Source of the DNA: Caballeronia insecticola
GTDB taxonomy: Bacteria; Pseudomonadota; Gammaproteobacteria; Burkholderiales; Burkholderiaceae
Length of the DNA: 64,000 nucleotides
Direction of reading: 5' to 3'
NCBI RefSeq assembly: GCF_000402035.1
Contig: NC_021288.1
Span: 744,001-808,000 of the forward strand
Under the pieces are notes generated by a model. That model was not told where the DNA came from, ran no database searches, and saw only the letters and a program-made list of their open reading frames with translations. A program made the position numbers and the translations under genes. Shown here in pieces: positions 54,029 to 62,952 of this stretch. Position 1 is the first letter of the stretch. Every line of letters starts with the position of its first letter.

Positions 54029-55549
54029 ATGACATCGCCCGTGCTGGAATTGCGCGGCATCGACAAGCGCTTTGCCGGCGTGCATGCGTTGCAGGACGTG
54101 AACCTCACCCTCTATCCGGGCGAGGTTCACGCACTGATGGGACAGAACGGCGCGGGCAAATCGACGCTCATCAAGGTGCTCACCGGCGTGGTGAGTCTCG
54201 ATGCCGGCGACATCCTGCTCGAAGGCCGCGCGATCCGCCCCGGCTCGCCGCTGGACGCGCAGAAGCTCGGCATCAGCACCGTCTATCAGGAAGTGAATCT
54301 CTGCCCGAATCTGTCCGTGGCGGAGAACATCTTCGCAGGCTACTTTCCGCGACGCGGCGCGCTGCATGGCTTCGGCATCGACTGGCCCGCGACCCACCGG
54401 CAGTCGCGCGAACTGCTTGCGCGCATCGGGCTCGATATCGACGTCACGCGCACGCTGACGAGCTATTCCGTCGCGGTTCAGCAGATGGTCGCGATTGCGC
54501 GTGCGCTAAAACTTTCGTCGAAAGTGCTGATTCTCGACGAGCCGACCTCCAGCCTCGACGACGACGAAGTGCGCCGTCTCTTCGACGTGCTGCGCCGTCT
54601 GCGCGAGCAAGGCCTCGCGATTCTGTTCGTCACGCACTTTCTCAACCAGGTCTACGCAATTTCCGACCGCATCACCGTGCTGCGCAACAGCCGGCGTGTG
54701 GGCGAATGGCGCGCGAGCGAACTGGGCACGCCCGCGCTCATCGCGGCGATGCTCGGGCGCGAACTGGCCGCGGCGCAAGCCCGTCAGTCCCCGCCCGACG
54801 ATGTCGATCCGAACGCCGCCGACCACGTTCTGCTCGACGCCGTGCGCCTCGGTCAGACGGGTCAGTTGCAGCCGATCGATTTGCGCGTGCGCGCGGGTGA
54901 AGTGGTCGGCATCGCGGGGCTGCTCGGCTCCGGGCGCACCGAACTCGCGAAGCTGTTGTTCGGGCTGGAAAAGCCGGACGAAGGCGAACTGCGCATCGAC
55001 GGCGTACCGGTGTCGTTCGCGACGCCCGCGCAGGCGATTCGTCACGGCATCGCGTTTTGTCCCGAGGAGCGCAAGGCGGACGGCATCGTCGCGGAACTGT
55101 CGCTGCGCGAGAACATCGCGCTCGCGTTGCAGGCGCGGCTCGGCGCGCGGCGCTGTCTCACGCGCGCGGAACAGAACGCGCTCGCCGAGCGCTTCGTGCG
55201 CGCGCTCGGCATCAAGGCGGCGAATCTCGATATGCCCATCGGCCTGCTGTCGGGCGGCAATCAGCAGAAGGCGCTGATCGCGCGCTGGCTCGCCACCGAA
55301 CCGCGTCTGCTGATTCTCGACGAACCGACGCGCGGCATCGACGTCGCGGCGAAGCAGGAAATCATGGACGAAATCATGCGGCTTGCATCGACGGGCATGG
55401 CCGTGCTGTTCATCTCGTCGGAGATCTCGGAAGTGGTGCGCATCGCCAATCGCATCGTCGTGCTGCGCGACCGGCGCAAGGTCGGCGAGTTGCCCGCCGG
55501 AACCAGCGAGGACACCGTCTGCGAAATGATCGGAGCGGAACATGGATGA
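54029..55549 (+). CDS. ytfR: Sugar ABC transporter ATPase, YtfR-like
   Basis: A 506-residue double ATPase. The first domain has MGQNGAGKSTLIKVLTGV and VLILDEPTSSLDDD; the second has AGLLGSGRTELAKLLFG, LSGGNQQKALIARWL and LILDEPTRGIDVAA. The Walker A of the second domain is the divergent GSGRTE form normal for this group. It follows YtfQ by six bases and overlaps the first permease by eight bases. Confidence 0.93.
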   Translation: MTSPVLELRGIDKRFAGVHALQDVNLTLYPGEVHALMGQNGAGKSTLIKVLTGVVSLDAGDILLEGRAIRPGSPLDAQKLGISTVYQEVNLCPNLSVAENIFAGYFPRRGALHGFGIDWPATHRQSRELLARIGLDIDVTRTLTSYSVAVQQMVAIARALKLSSKVLILDEPTSSLDDDEVRRLFDVLRRLREQGLAILFVTHFLNQVYAISDRITVLRNSRRVGEWRASELGTPALIAAMLGRELAAAQARQSPPDDVDPNAADHVLLDAVRLGQTGQLQPIDLRVRAGEVVGIAGLLGSGRTELAKLLFGLEKPDEGELRIDGVPVSFATPAQAIRHGIAFCPEERKADGIVAELSLRENIALALQARLGARRCLTRAEQNALAERFVRALGIKAANLDMPIGLLSGGNQQKALIARWLATEPRLLILDEPTRGIDVAAKQEIMDEIMRLASTGMAVLFISSEISEVVRIANRIVVLRDRRKVGELPAGTSEDTVCEMIGAEHG

Positions 55550-56600
55550 CACCGTGCGGCGTGGAACGCTGCGTTCGGCGATGGAACATCGGCTCGGCTG
55601 GCCGCTCGTCACGCTTGCGCTGCTGCTCGCGTTGAACGCCGCGTTCAATCCGGGCTTCCTGCATGTCGAATGGCGCGGCGGTCATCTGTACGGCAGTCTC
55701 GTCGATATCCTCAATCGCGCCGCGCCGCTCGCGGTCGTCGCGCTCGGCATGACCATCGTGATCGCGACGCGCGGCATCGACATCTCCGTGGGCGCGGTCG
55801 TCGCCATTGCGGGCGCGGTCGCGGCATGGGCGATCGGCGGCTCGGTCGCGGGCAACGTCACGCGCTTTCCGTTGCCCGTCGTGATCGTGGCGGCGCTCGG
55901 CATCGCACTGTTGTGCGGGCTGTGGAACGGCTTGCTCGTCGCACGCGCGGGCATGCAGCCGATCATCGCGACGCTCATCCTGATGGTCGCGGGACGCGGC
56001 ATCGCGCAACTCATCACGAGCGGCCAGATCATCACGATCTACTATTCGCCCTACTTCTTCTTCGGCGGCGGCTATTTGCTCGGCGTGCCCGTGTCGATAC
56101 TGATCGTCGCACTCGTGTTCGCGCTGCTCTATCTCGCGATCACGCGCACGGCGCTCGGCCTCTTTCTGCAAGCGATCGGCATCAATCCGACCGCCGCGCG
56201 CGTCGCGGGCGTGCAGGCGCGCAGACTCACGATCGGCGCGTATGCGTTCAGCGGTCTGTGCGCGGGCGTGGCGGGCATTCTCATCAGTTCCAACGTGAAG
56301 AGCGCCGACGGCAACAACGCGGGACTGCTGCTCGAACTCGATGCGATTCTCGCCGTCACGCTCGGCGGCACCGCGCTCACCGGCGGCCGTTTCACGCTCG
56401 CGGGCAGCGTGATCGGCGCGCTCATCATCCAGACGCTCACGTATCTCATCTATTCGCTCGGCGTGCCGCCGGAGGTCAATCTCGTGGTGAAGGCGATCGT
56501 CGTATTCGTGGTGATGATGTTGCAGTCGGGCGAATTCCGCGCGACGGTCGCGAAGTTCGCGCGCCGCCCGGCGCCGGCTCACGGCGAGGTGCGCCGATGA
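55542..56600 (+). CDS. ytfT: Sugar ABC transporter permease, YtfT-like
   Basis: A 352-residue permease of the RbsC-like fold with about nine hydrophobic helices. VALGMTIVIATRGIDISVGA is the family signature, and FLQAIGINPTAARVAGVQAR is the ATPase-contact loop. It forms half of the importer channel. It overlaps the ATPase gene upstream and the second permease downstream (ATGA). Confidence 0.92.
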   Translation: MDDTVRRGTLRSAMEHRLGWPLVTLALLLALNAAFNPGFLHVEWRGGHLYGSLVDILNRAAPLAVVALGMTIVIATRGIDISVGAVVAIAGAVAAWAIGGSVAGNVTRFPLPVVIVAALGIALLCGLWNGLLVARAGMQPIIATLILMVAGRGIAQLITSGQIITIYYSPYFFFGGGYLLGVPVSILIVALVFALLYLAITRTALGLFLQAIGINPTAARVAGVQARRLTIGAYAFSGLCAGVAGILISSNVKSADGNNAGLLLELDAILAVTLGGTALTGGRFTLAGSVIGALIIQTLTYLIYSLGVPPEVNLVVKAIVVFVVMMLQSGEFRATVAKFARRPAPAHGEVRR

Positions 56601-57619
56601 ACTCGGGCCTGCCCACGCTCACACAGCCGCGCAAAAACGATACGCCGCCGCACAAGACCTCGCGCAGCCGCTATCTGCCGCTCGCCGCGACGGTGTCGCT
56701 GTTCGTCGTCGTATCCGTGCTCGGCTCGGTGATGTACACGGGCTTCTTCTCGCCGCAAGTGTTTCTCAACCTGCTGATCGACAACGCGTTCCTGATCGTG
56801 GTCGCGGTGGGCGAGACCTTCGTGATTCTCTCGGGCGGCATCGATCTTTCGGTGGGCTCGGTGATCGCGCTCACGACGATGGTCTCCGCCGCGCTCGTCG
56901 AGAAAGCGGGCTGGCATCCGCTCGTCGTCATTCCGCTCGTGCTCGCCATGGGCACCGCGTTCGGCACGCTCATGGGCTGGCTGATCGCGCGCTTCCGGTT
57001 GCAGCCGTTCATCGTCACGCTGGCCGGCATGTTTCTCGCGCGCGGGCTGTGCTATCTCATCAGCATCGATTCGATCAGCATCACGCATCCGTGGTACGCG
57101 GCCGTCTCGCAGATGCGTATACCGGTGATGAGCGGCGCATCGCTCTCGCCCGGCGCTGTGATCGCGCTCCTCGTGCTTGCGCTTGCCGTGTTCGTCGCGC
57201 ATTACACGCCGTTCGGGCGGACCATCTACGCGGTCGGCGGCAATCCGCACTCCGCGCTTTTGATGGGCCTGCCCGTCAACGCGGCGACGATCGGCGCGTA
57301 TGCGCTCTCGGGCTTCTGCTCGGCGCTCGGCGGCGTGCTGTTCACGTTCTACATGCTCTCGGGCTACGGCCTGCACGCGATGGGCCTCGAACTCGATGCC
57401 ATCGCCTCGGTCGTCATCGGCGGGACGCTGCTCACGGGCGGCGTCGGCTATGTGATCGGCACGCTCTTCGGCGTGCTGTTGCTCGGCATCATCCAGACGC
57501 TGATTTCGTTCGACGGCTCGCTCAGTTCCTGGTGGACCAAGATCGCGGTGGGCGCGCTGCTGCTCGTGTTCTGTCTGTCGCAGCGAGCGTTCGGCCACCG
57601 TTCGACCGCGAAGCGCTGA
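56597..57619 (+). CDS. yjfF: Sugar ABC transporter permease, YjfF-like
   Basis: A 340-residue permease with AVGETFVILSGGIDLSVGSV and IYAVGGNPHSALLMGLPVNA. It completes the four-gene importer in the E. coli order. ATG 56597 overlaps the preceding stop. A basic leader of about 25 residues precedes helix 1. The GntR gene begins one base after its stop. Confidence 0.92.
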   Translation: MNSGLPTLTQPRKNDTPPHKTSRSRYLPLAATVSLFVVVSVLGSVMYTGFFSPQVFLNLLIDNAFLIVVAVGETFVILSGGIDLSVGSVIALTTMVSAALVEKAGWHPLVVIPLVLAMGTAFGTLMGWLIARFRLQPFIVTLAGMFLARGLCYLISIDSISITHPWYAAVSQMRIPVMSGASLSPGAVIALLVLALAVFVAHYTPFGRTIYAVGGNPHSALLMGLPVNAATIGAYALSGFCSALGGVLFTFYMLSGYGLHAMGLELDAIASVVIGGTLLTGGVGYVIGTLFGVLLLGIIQTLISFDGSLSSWWTKIAVGALLLVFCLSQRAFGHRSTAKR

Positions 57620-57620
57620 C

Positions 57621-58343
57621 ATGGACTACCGTCATCCACAGCCGCGCAAGAGCATGCATGCGCGCATCGTGCAGGAGCTTGGCGTCGAGATCGTGAGCGG
57701 CAAGCTCAAACCCGGCGACCGTCTGCCCGCCGAGGCGAAGCTATGCGAAGCCTACGGCGTGAGCCGTCCCGTGCTGCGCGAAGCGACGCGCGTGCTGGTC
57801 GCCAAAGGTCTCGTGCTGTCGAAGCCGCGCCTGGGCAGCGTCGTGCGTCCGCGCGACGAATGGCACATGCTCGATCCCGACGTGCTGTTCTGGACCATCA
57901 ACAGCGTGCACGAAGGCGAGTTCTTCCGCTCGCTGCTCGTGGTGCGCAGGATCATCGAGCCGGCGGCGGCAGCGCTGGCTGCGTCGAACGCGACGGAAAA
58001 CGACCTCGCATGCATCCGCGCCGCCTTCGAGCACATGACGCGCGCGGCGTCGCCGGAAGCGTTGCTGGCGCCTGATCTGGAGTTTCATCGCGCGATCATG
58101 TCGGCCACGCACAACGACATGCTGATGTATATCGGACACATGCTCTCGCTCGCGTTGTCGGAATCGATCAAGCTGACGAGCCGTCATCCGGATACGCACG
58201 CGCTTTCGCTGCCGCGGCACAAGGCGATTCTCACGGCAATCGCCAACCGCGATCCGCTCGGCGCGCGGCACGCGAGTCTCGTGCAACTGGACCACGCACA
58301 GGAGGATGCGGAAAGCGTGCTGTCGGCGGTTTATCAGGAGTGA
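57621..58343 (+). CDS. GntR-family (FadR subfamily) regulator
   Basis: A 240-residue regulator with winged helix (LPAEAKLCEAYGVSRPVLRE) and FCD domain (ALLAPDLEFHRAIMSATHN; SLPRHKAILTAIANRDPLGA). The FWTI segment after the DNA-binding domain resembles sugar-acid regulators such as DgoR. It starts one base after the permease stop and is therefore part of the sugar-import operon, probably its repressor. Confidence 0.92.
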   Translation: MDYRHPQPRKSMHARIVQELGVEIVSGKLKPGDRLPAEAKLCEAYGVSRPVLREATRVLVAKGLVLSKPRLGSVVRPRDEWHMLDPDVLFWTINSVHEGEFFRSLLVVRRIIEPAAAALAASNATENDLACIRAAFEHMTRAASPEALLAPDLEFHRAIMSATHNDMLMYIGHMLSLALSESIKLTSRHPDTHALSLPRHKAILTAIANRDPLGARHASLVQLDHAQEDAESVLSAVYQE

Positions 58344-58346
58344 AGT

Positions 58347-59501
58347 TCAGGTGGCGCGCCGCCACGCGTGATCCTGCAATGCCCGGATGAACGTCTCGCC
58401 CGGCCAGTTTTCTTCGAGCGCCTGCCGCAGCAGCGCCTGCTGACTTTTCGGCGCCAGTCCGCCTAAGGGCGGATCGCGGTCGAGGTTCGCCGGGAACGCA
58501 TAGCCTTCCGCGCACGATGCGATGACCGCGTCGATTTCCGCATCGCTCAGGCTTTTTGTCGATTTGTGATCGGCGAGCACCGGATAGACGGCCTCGCACA
58601 TGCGCGAGCGATCGACCGTTTCCATCGCCCGGCCATATGCCGATGAAACCTGCAGCAGATTCGCCATGCGCTGCACATCACGCGTGCGATTCGCGCCCGC
58701 CGCGTGGAAGAGCGCGGGGCTGAAGAACAGCGCGTCGCCTTTTTCGAGCGGCAGTTGCACGTAATGCGTTTCGAAGTACGCGCGGAAGTCGTCGCGCCGC
58801 CACGCGAGATAACCCGGCGCGTAACGTTGCGAGAACGGCAACAGCTTCGTCGGGCCGCTTTCGACCGGCATGTCGCTGTGCGCGACCGCGCCCTGAAGCG
58901 TCAGGAACGGCGACATCGCGTGGACGTGCGCCGGATAGCGCTGCACTTCGTCCGCCGTCTGAAAACCGAGGTGATAGTCGCGATGCGCCTGCTGCGCTTC
59001 GCCACCCGGCCGCACGACATTGACCTGCGACGTCATCTGAAAGCCCGGCCCGAGCCACGCTTCGGCTGCGCTCGCGAGAAACGGATTCGCAAAGTAGCGC
59101 GCAAAGACGCGCGGCGCTTGCAGGCAGAGCTTTTCCTGCGCGTTCCAGATGCGGTCGTTGGCGCCGGCTTTCGCGAAGTGATCCGCGCCGCTCACGCCCT
59201 GCTCGCGCTCTTGTCGAATGATCGCGTCGAAGATGGCAGTGGCTTCGTCGACGGGGCCGGTGTCCGCGTACGCGTGCTTCAGCACGAACACGCCTGCGCC
59301 GTCGCGCAGCACCGCGGCCCATTCCGCCTGCCACGCCCGGCGTGCGGCGTCGTCTTTCGGGATGTCGGCGCAGTCGTACAGGGGAATGTTCTGGCGGACT
59401 TCCGCGGCGAACGCCGGCGCGCACGCCGCGCCCCGCTCGATCAGACTCGAAAACGCTCCGAGCGAACAACCGCTTTCGCTGTACCAGTTCGTGTCGTTCA
59501 T
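58347..59501 (-). CDS. Phytanoyl-CoA dioxygenase (PhyH) family protein
   Basis: A 384-residue non-haem Fe(II)/2-oxoglutarate-dependent dioxygenase. Metal ligands are His173 and Asp175 (QQAHRDYHLGF) and His266 (SPALFHAAGANRTRD), with an Arg just after for 2-oxoglutarate. A segment of about 140 residues precedes the core. It hydroxylates an unknown small molecule. It is the last gene of a minus-strand cluster, 164 bases after an M20-family hydrolase gene, so co-transcription is possible but not certain. It converges on the GntR gene with a three-base gap. Confidence 0.85.
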   Translation of the reverse strand: MNDTNWYSESGCSLGAFSSLIERGAACAPAFAAEVRQNIPLYDCADIPKDDAARRAWQAEWAAVLRDGAGVFVLKHAYADTGPVDEATAIFDAIIRQEREQGVSGADHFAKAGANDRIWNAQEKLCLQAPRVFARYFANPFLASAAEAWLGPGFQMTSQVNVVRPGGEAQQAHRDYHLGFQTADEVQRYPAHVHAMSPFLTLQGAVAHSDMPVESGPTKLLPFSQRYAPGYLAWRRDDFRAYFETHYVQLPLEKGDALFFSPALFHAAGANRTRDVQRMANLLQVSSAYGRAMETVDRSRMCEAVYPVLADHKSTKSLSDAEIDAVIASCAEGYAFPANLDRDPPLGGLAPKSQQALLRQALEENWPGETFIRALQDHAWRRAT

Positions 59502-59665
59502 GTCTCGCTCCACTTTCGCCCAAGCATAGCCCCTTCCGGGGCGCGGCGAACGCTTATCGATACATTCGCGTGCCCCGCCTTGTCGCGCCCGGGCGTCGTG
59601 CCGAACGTGCGGCGGAATACGTCGATGAATGCGCTGATGGTGACGGGGATATCGTCGGCGACGCG

Positions 59666-60919
59666 TTACAACGCCAGTTCCTGCAACACATCGGCAAGCA
59701 CTCTCGCGCCATCGGCCAAATCCGCCGACGACGTGAATTCCGCCTCGCAATGCGTCAGTCCGCGATGCGACGGCACGAAGATCATGCCGGTCGGACACAC
59801 GCCGTGCAGATAGCGTGCATCGTGTCCCGCGGTCGAAAGAATGTCGCGATGCGGCAGGTCGAGCCGCGCCGCCGCGTCGCGAATCCGCGTGCGCATCGGC
59901 GCGGGAAAGTCGAGCGACATCGCCGTGGACAGCTCCGTCACCTGCACCGCGCATACGCCCGCATGCGCCTCGCAAATCGGCCGCACCTTGTCGCCCAGCG
60001 CCTGCAGAAGCTGCGAATCCGGATGACGCAGGTCGATGGAAAAATCCACCGCGCTCGGCACGACCGAGGGCGCGCTCGGCTGCACGTCGAAGCGTCCGAC
60101 GGTGAACTTCACGATATCTTCGGCGTCGTGCAAGGCGTCGGCGAGCGCCTGCACCATCGCGATGGCGGCCAGCAACGCGTCGCGTCGCTCGGCGCGCGTC
60201 GATGTGCCCGCGTGCGCCGCCTCGCCGTCCACGCGCACCTTGAACGTGCGCTTGCCCTGAATGCCGGTGACCACGCCGATCGTGAGCCCTTCCTTTTCCA
60301 GTTGCGGCCCCTGTTCGATGTGCGCCTCGACGAATGCGGCAGCACGTTCGCCCGCAGCACGGCCGGGCACGTCGCGCAGACGGCCGCGCACGTCGGCGAG
60401 CGCACTCGCGACGGTCGTGCCCTGCGCGTCCGCGACCGCGAGCACCGTGGAAAGCTCGCGCGCGCCCGCGAACACCGCCGAGCCCATCATGCCGGGCGCA
60501 AAGCGCGAGCCTTCTTCGTTCATCCACGCGACGATATCGATCGGCGCGCGCGGCCGCCTGCCCGACGCGATAATCGCCTCGACCGCCTCGAACGCGGCCA
60601 GCACGCCGTACACGCCATCGAACCGGCCGCCGGTCGGCTGCGTGTCGAGATGCGATCCCGACAACACCGGCGCGGCGTTCGCGTCCGCGCCTTCGAGCCG
60701 CAGAAACAGATTGCCGACTGCATCGACGGAAGGCGCAAGACCCAGCGCCTCGCCCCAGCCGACGAGCAGAAGCTGCGCCGCCGCGTCTTCCTGCGACAAC
60801 GCCTGCCGGTTCACGCCGCCCTTCTCGGTGGCGCCGATACGCGCCATCGCCGCGAGCCGCTCGGCGAGGCGTTGTTCATCGACGAACGCGCTCGCACGGT
60901 TCAAGGTGCCCGCGCTCAT
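59666..60919 (-). CDS. M20-family Zn amidohydrolase (N-carbamoyl amino acid / allantoate type)
   Basis: A 417-residue di-zinc hydrolase of the AllC/HyuC/beta-ureidopropionase branch: GSHLDT (His90) with DGVYG (Asp101), MNEEGSRFAP (Glu135-Glu136), EAHIEQGPQLE, and the late His in THCEAEFTS. These enzymes release ammonia and CO2 from ureido acids. ATG 60919 overlaps the upstream alpha/beta hydrolase stop by four bases. Its presence beside an aminotransferase suggests an amino-acid derivative as substrate. Confidence 0.9.
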   Translation of the reverse strand: MSAGTLNRASAFVDEQRLAERLAAMARIGATEKGGVNRQALSQEDAAAQLLLVGWGEALGLAPSVDAVGNLFLRLEGADANAAPVLSGSHLDTQPTGGRFDGVYGVLAAFEAVEAIIASGRRPRAPIDIVAWMNEEGSRFAPGMMGSAVFAGARELSTVLAVADAQGTTVASALADVRGRLRDVPGRAAGERAAAFVEAHIEQGPQLEKEGLTIGVVTGIQGKRTFKVRVDGEAAHAGTSTRAERRDALLAAIAMVQALADALHDAEDIVKFTVGRFDVQPSAPSVVPSAVDFSIDLRHPDSQLLQALGDKVRPICEAHAGVCAVQVTELSTAMSLDFPAPMRTRIRDAAARLDLPHRDILSTAGHDARYLHGVCPTGMIFVPSHRGLTHCEAEFTSSADLADGARVLADVLQELAL

Positions 60920-61797
60920 GACGTCTTCATGATCTGTGCGGGCACTGCGCGCGGATCACGCGGCAACCAGCGGTTCTGCTCGACCATCGCGAGAAACTCC
61001 GCGACATGCTGATTGAAAAGCGCCGGCTCTTCGAGATTGAGCGTGTGCCCGGTCTTCGGCATCACCACAAGACCGCTCGCCGGCACCGTGCGCTTCAGGA
61101 AGATGCCCGGCTGCAGACAGTGATCGTCCTCGTCGCCCACGACGACGAGCGTCGGCACCGTCATGCCTTGCAAACGCGCTTCGAGATCGTAGATCGACGG
61201 ACGGCGGGCCTGCACGCCGCGCATCGTCAATGCGGAGCCGCGCGCGGAATGTTCGCCGAGCGTCGTCGCGAATTCCTGCCAGCCGCGCGGGTCCTTCACC
61301 TGAAACGCGATGCGCGACGCCGCCAGCGAATACGTCTGCGCGAAGCGCGCTGCGCCCTGCGTCTCGAACTGCTTCGCGACTTCCAGCGACACCTCGCGGA
61401 AATAATCCTCGAACGCTTTTTCCGCGCCATACCCCGCGCCCGCGACGACGAGCGAACGCGCGCGATCCGCGAAATCGAGCCCGAAATGCAGCGTCGCGAA
61501 GCCGCCCATCGACAGGCCGACGATATGCGCGCGATCGATGTTCAGGCCGTCCAGCACGTCGCGGATATCGCGCGCGGCGATCGCCTGCGAATAGCGTTCG
61601 ATGTCCTCGGGCACATCCGACGGCGCATAGCCGCGCGCCGCGAACGCAATGCATCGATAGCGCCGGCTGAAGTAGCGCATCTGCGGTTCCCAGCTGCGCA
61701 GATCGCCGCCGAATTCATGCACGAATACGATCGGCGTGCCCTCGCCCGCTTCCTCGTAGTACAGGTTCACATCGTCTGTCGTTTTCAGGTACGGCAT
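60916..61797 (-). CDS. Alpha/beta-fold hydrolase
   Basis: A 293-residue hydrolase with oxyanion-hole HEFGGD, nucleophile elbow GLSMGG (Ser96), an acid in VVVGDEDDHC and His in PKTGHTLNLEEP. It resembles 3-oxoadipate enol-lactonase-like and other ester or lactone hydrolases. It lies 11 bases after the aminotransferase gene and overlaps the M20 hydrolase gene. Substrate unknown. Confidence 0.88.
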   Translation of the reverse strand: MPYLKTTDDVNLYYEEAGEGTPIVFVHEFGGDLRSWEPQMRYFSRRYRCIAFAARGYAPSDVPEDIERYSQAIAARDIRDVLDGLNIDRAHIVGLSMGGFATLHFGLDFADRARSLVVAGAGYGAEKAFEDYFREVSLEVAKQFETQGAARFAQTYSLAASRIAFQVKDPRGWQEFATTLGEHSARGSALTMRGVQARRPSIYDLEARLQGMTVPTLVVVGDEDDHCLQPGIFLKRTVPASGLVVMPKTGHTLNLEEPALFNQHVAEFLAMVEQNRWLPRDPRAVPAQIMKTS

Positions 61798-61808
61798 GCT
61801 CGCCCTCT

Positions 61809-62942
61809 TCAGAATTGATTCGCGGGTTCCTTGATCGAACGCGCGCGCTCGACCATCGACGGCAGCAGCTCACAGAAACGATCGGCCCAATGTTCCGGCA
61901 CCGTCAGGCTCACCTTGACGAAGCGATGCCCGAACTCCTTCGTGTGATACGAACCCTGACGGATCATCACACGTTCGGCCTGAAACGCCTCGACGAGCGC
62001 CTCGGGCGTGATGCCCGCGTTGATCGTCTCGACGACGAGCAGATTCGCCTGCGACGGATACACCGGCACGGCGAGGCCTTCGACGTTCTTCGCCGCTTCG
62101 ACCACCGCCGCCTGATTGCGCCGCTGACGCCGCTGGATATCCGGAAACCATTCGCTCTTCGTGCGCAGCCCGGCGATGGCCGCGCGCTGCGACAGCACGT
62201 TGCTGCCCAGATTGTTCGGCGGCGCCGACGCGAAGCGCTCGATCAGATCCGGATGCGCGATCACCGCGCCCAGACGCATGCCCGCGAGACCGAGCCACTT
62301 CGAAAAGCTATACGTGACGATGGTCTTTTCCGGATAGAAACGGTACGCGGGCGAGAAGCTGTCGGCGAACTGGAAGTAGGTCGCGTCGTGAATGAAGTAC
62401 GCGCCGACCGACCGCGCGATGTCCGCGAACTCGCGAATTTCGTCTTCCGTATGGCACGTGCCGAGCGGATTGTTCGGATCGACGAGATAGATGACACCCG
62501 TGTTCTCGTTCACCGCCGCGCGCAGTTGCGCGGGCGTGAGCTTGTAGTTCTGCTCGGCCGAATAGATCGGCAATTCGATTACGCGCGAGCCCGCGCGCGC
62601 GGCAAACTGCATCGGCCAGGCCCAGCTCGGATTGGTCGTGACGAAGTCCTTGCCCGGCTCGCAGATGTTGCGGCACACGTTGTACAGCGCTTCGACGGCG
62701 CCGTCCGCGAGCATCACGGAGGCGTCGGGCAAGCCGATATCCTCGCGAATCAGTTGGCGCAGTTCCTCGAAGCCGAGCGGCGGCGCGTAGGCGTGATACT
62801 CGCCGCCGTCGAGCGCGTCGATCACCGCCTGACGCACGGACGGATGCGGCTCGAAGTGGTTCGTGTTCTGGCCCAGCCACATCAGGCCTTCGCTGTTGCA
62901 CAGGCGGTCGAAATAAGCGTTGCGTTCCTCGAATCGGCGCAT
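61809..62942 (-). CDS. PLP-dependent class I/II aminotransferase
   Basis: A 377-residue fold-type I PLP enzyme. The Schiff-base Lys215 is in YSFSKWLGLAGMRLG, DPNNPLGT and the Tyr/Asp pair in FIHDATYF line the cofactor site, and HRFVKVSLT holds the carboxylate-binding Arg. It resembles HisC/CobD-like enzymes but is not in a histidine operon. It probably moves an amino group in the same pathway as the flanking SDR and M20 hydrolase. Confidence 0.9.
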   Translation of the reverse strand: MRRFEERNAYFDRLCNSEGLMWLGQNTNHFEPHPSVRQAVIDALDGGEYHAYAPPLGFEELRQLIREDIGLPDASVMLADGAVEALYNVCRNICEPGKDFVTTNPSWAWPMQFAARAGSRVIELPIYSAEQNYKLTPAQLRAAVNENTGVIYLVDPNNPLGTCHTEDEIREFADIARSVGAYFIHDATYFQFADSFSPAYRFYPEKTIVTYSFSKWLGLAGMRLGAVIAHPDLIERFASAPPNNLGSNVLSQRAAIAGLRTKSEWFPDIQRRQRRNQAAVVEAAKNVEGLAVPVYPSQANLLVVETINAGITPEALVEAFQAERVMIRQGSYHTKEFGHRFVKVSLTVPEHWADRFCELLPSMVERARSIKEPANQF

Positions 62943-62952
62943 GACGTCCCCC

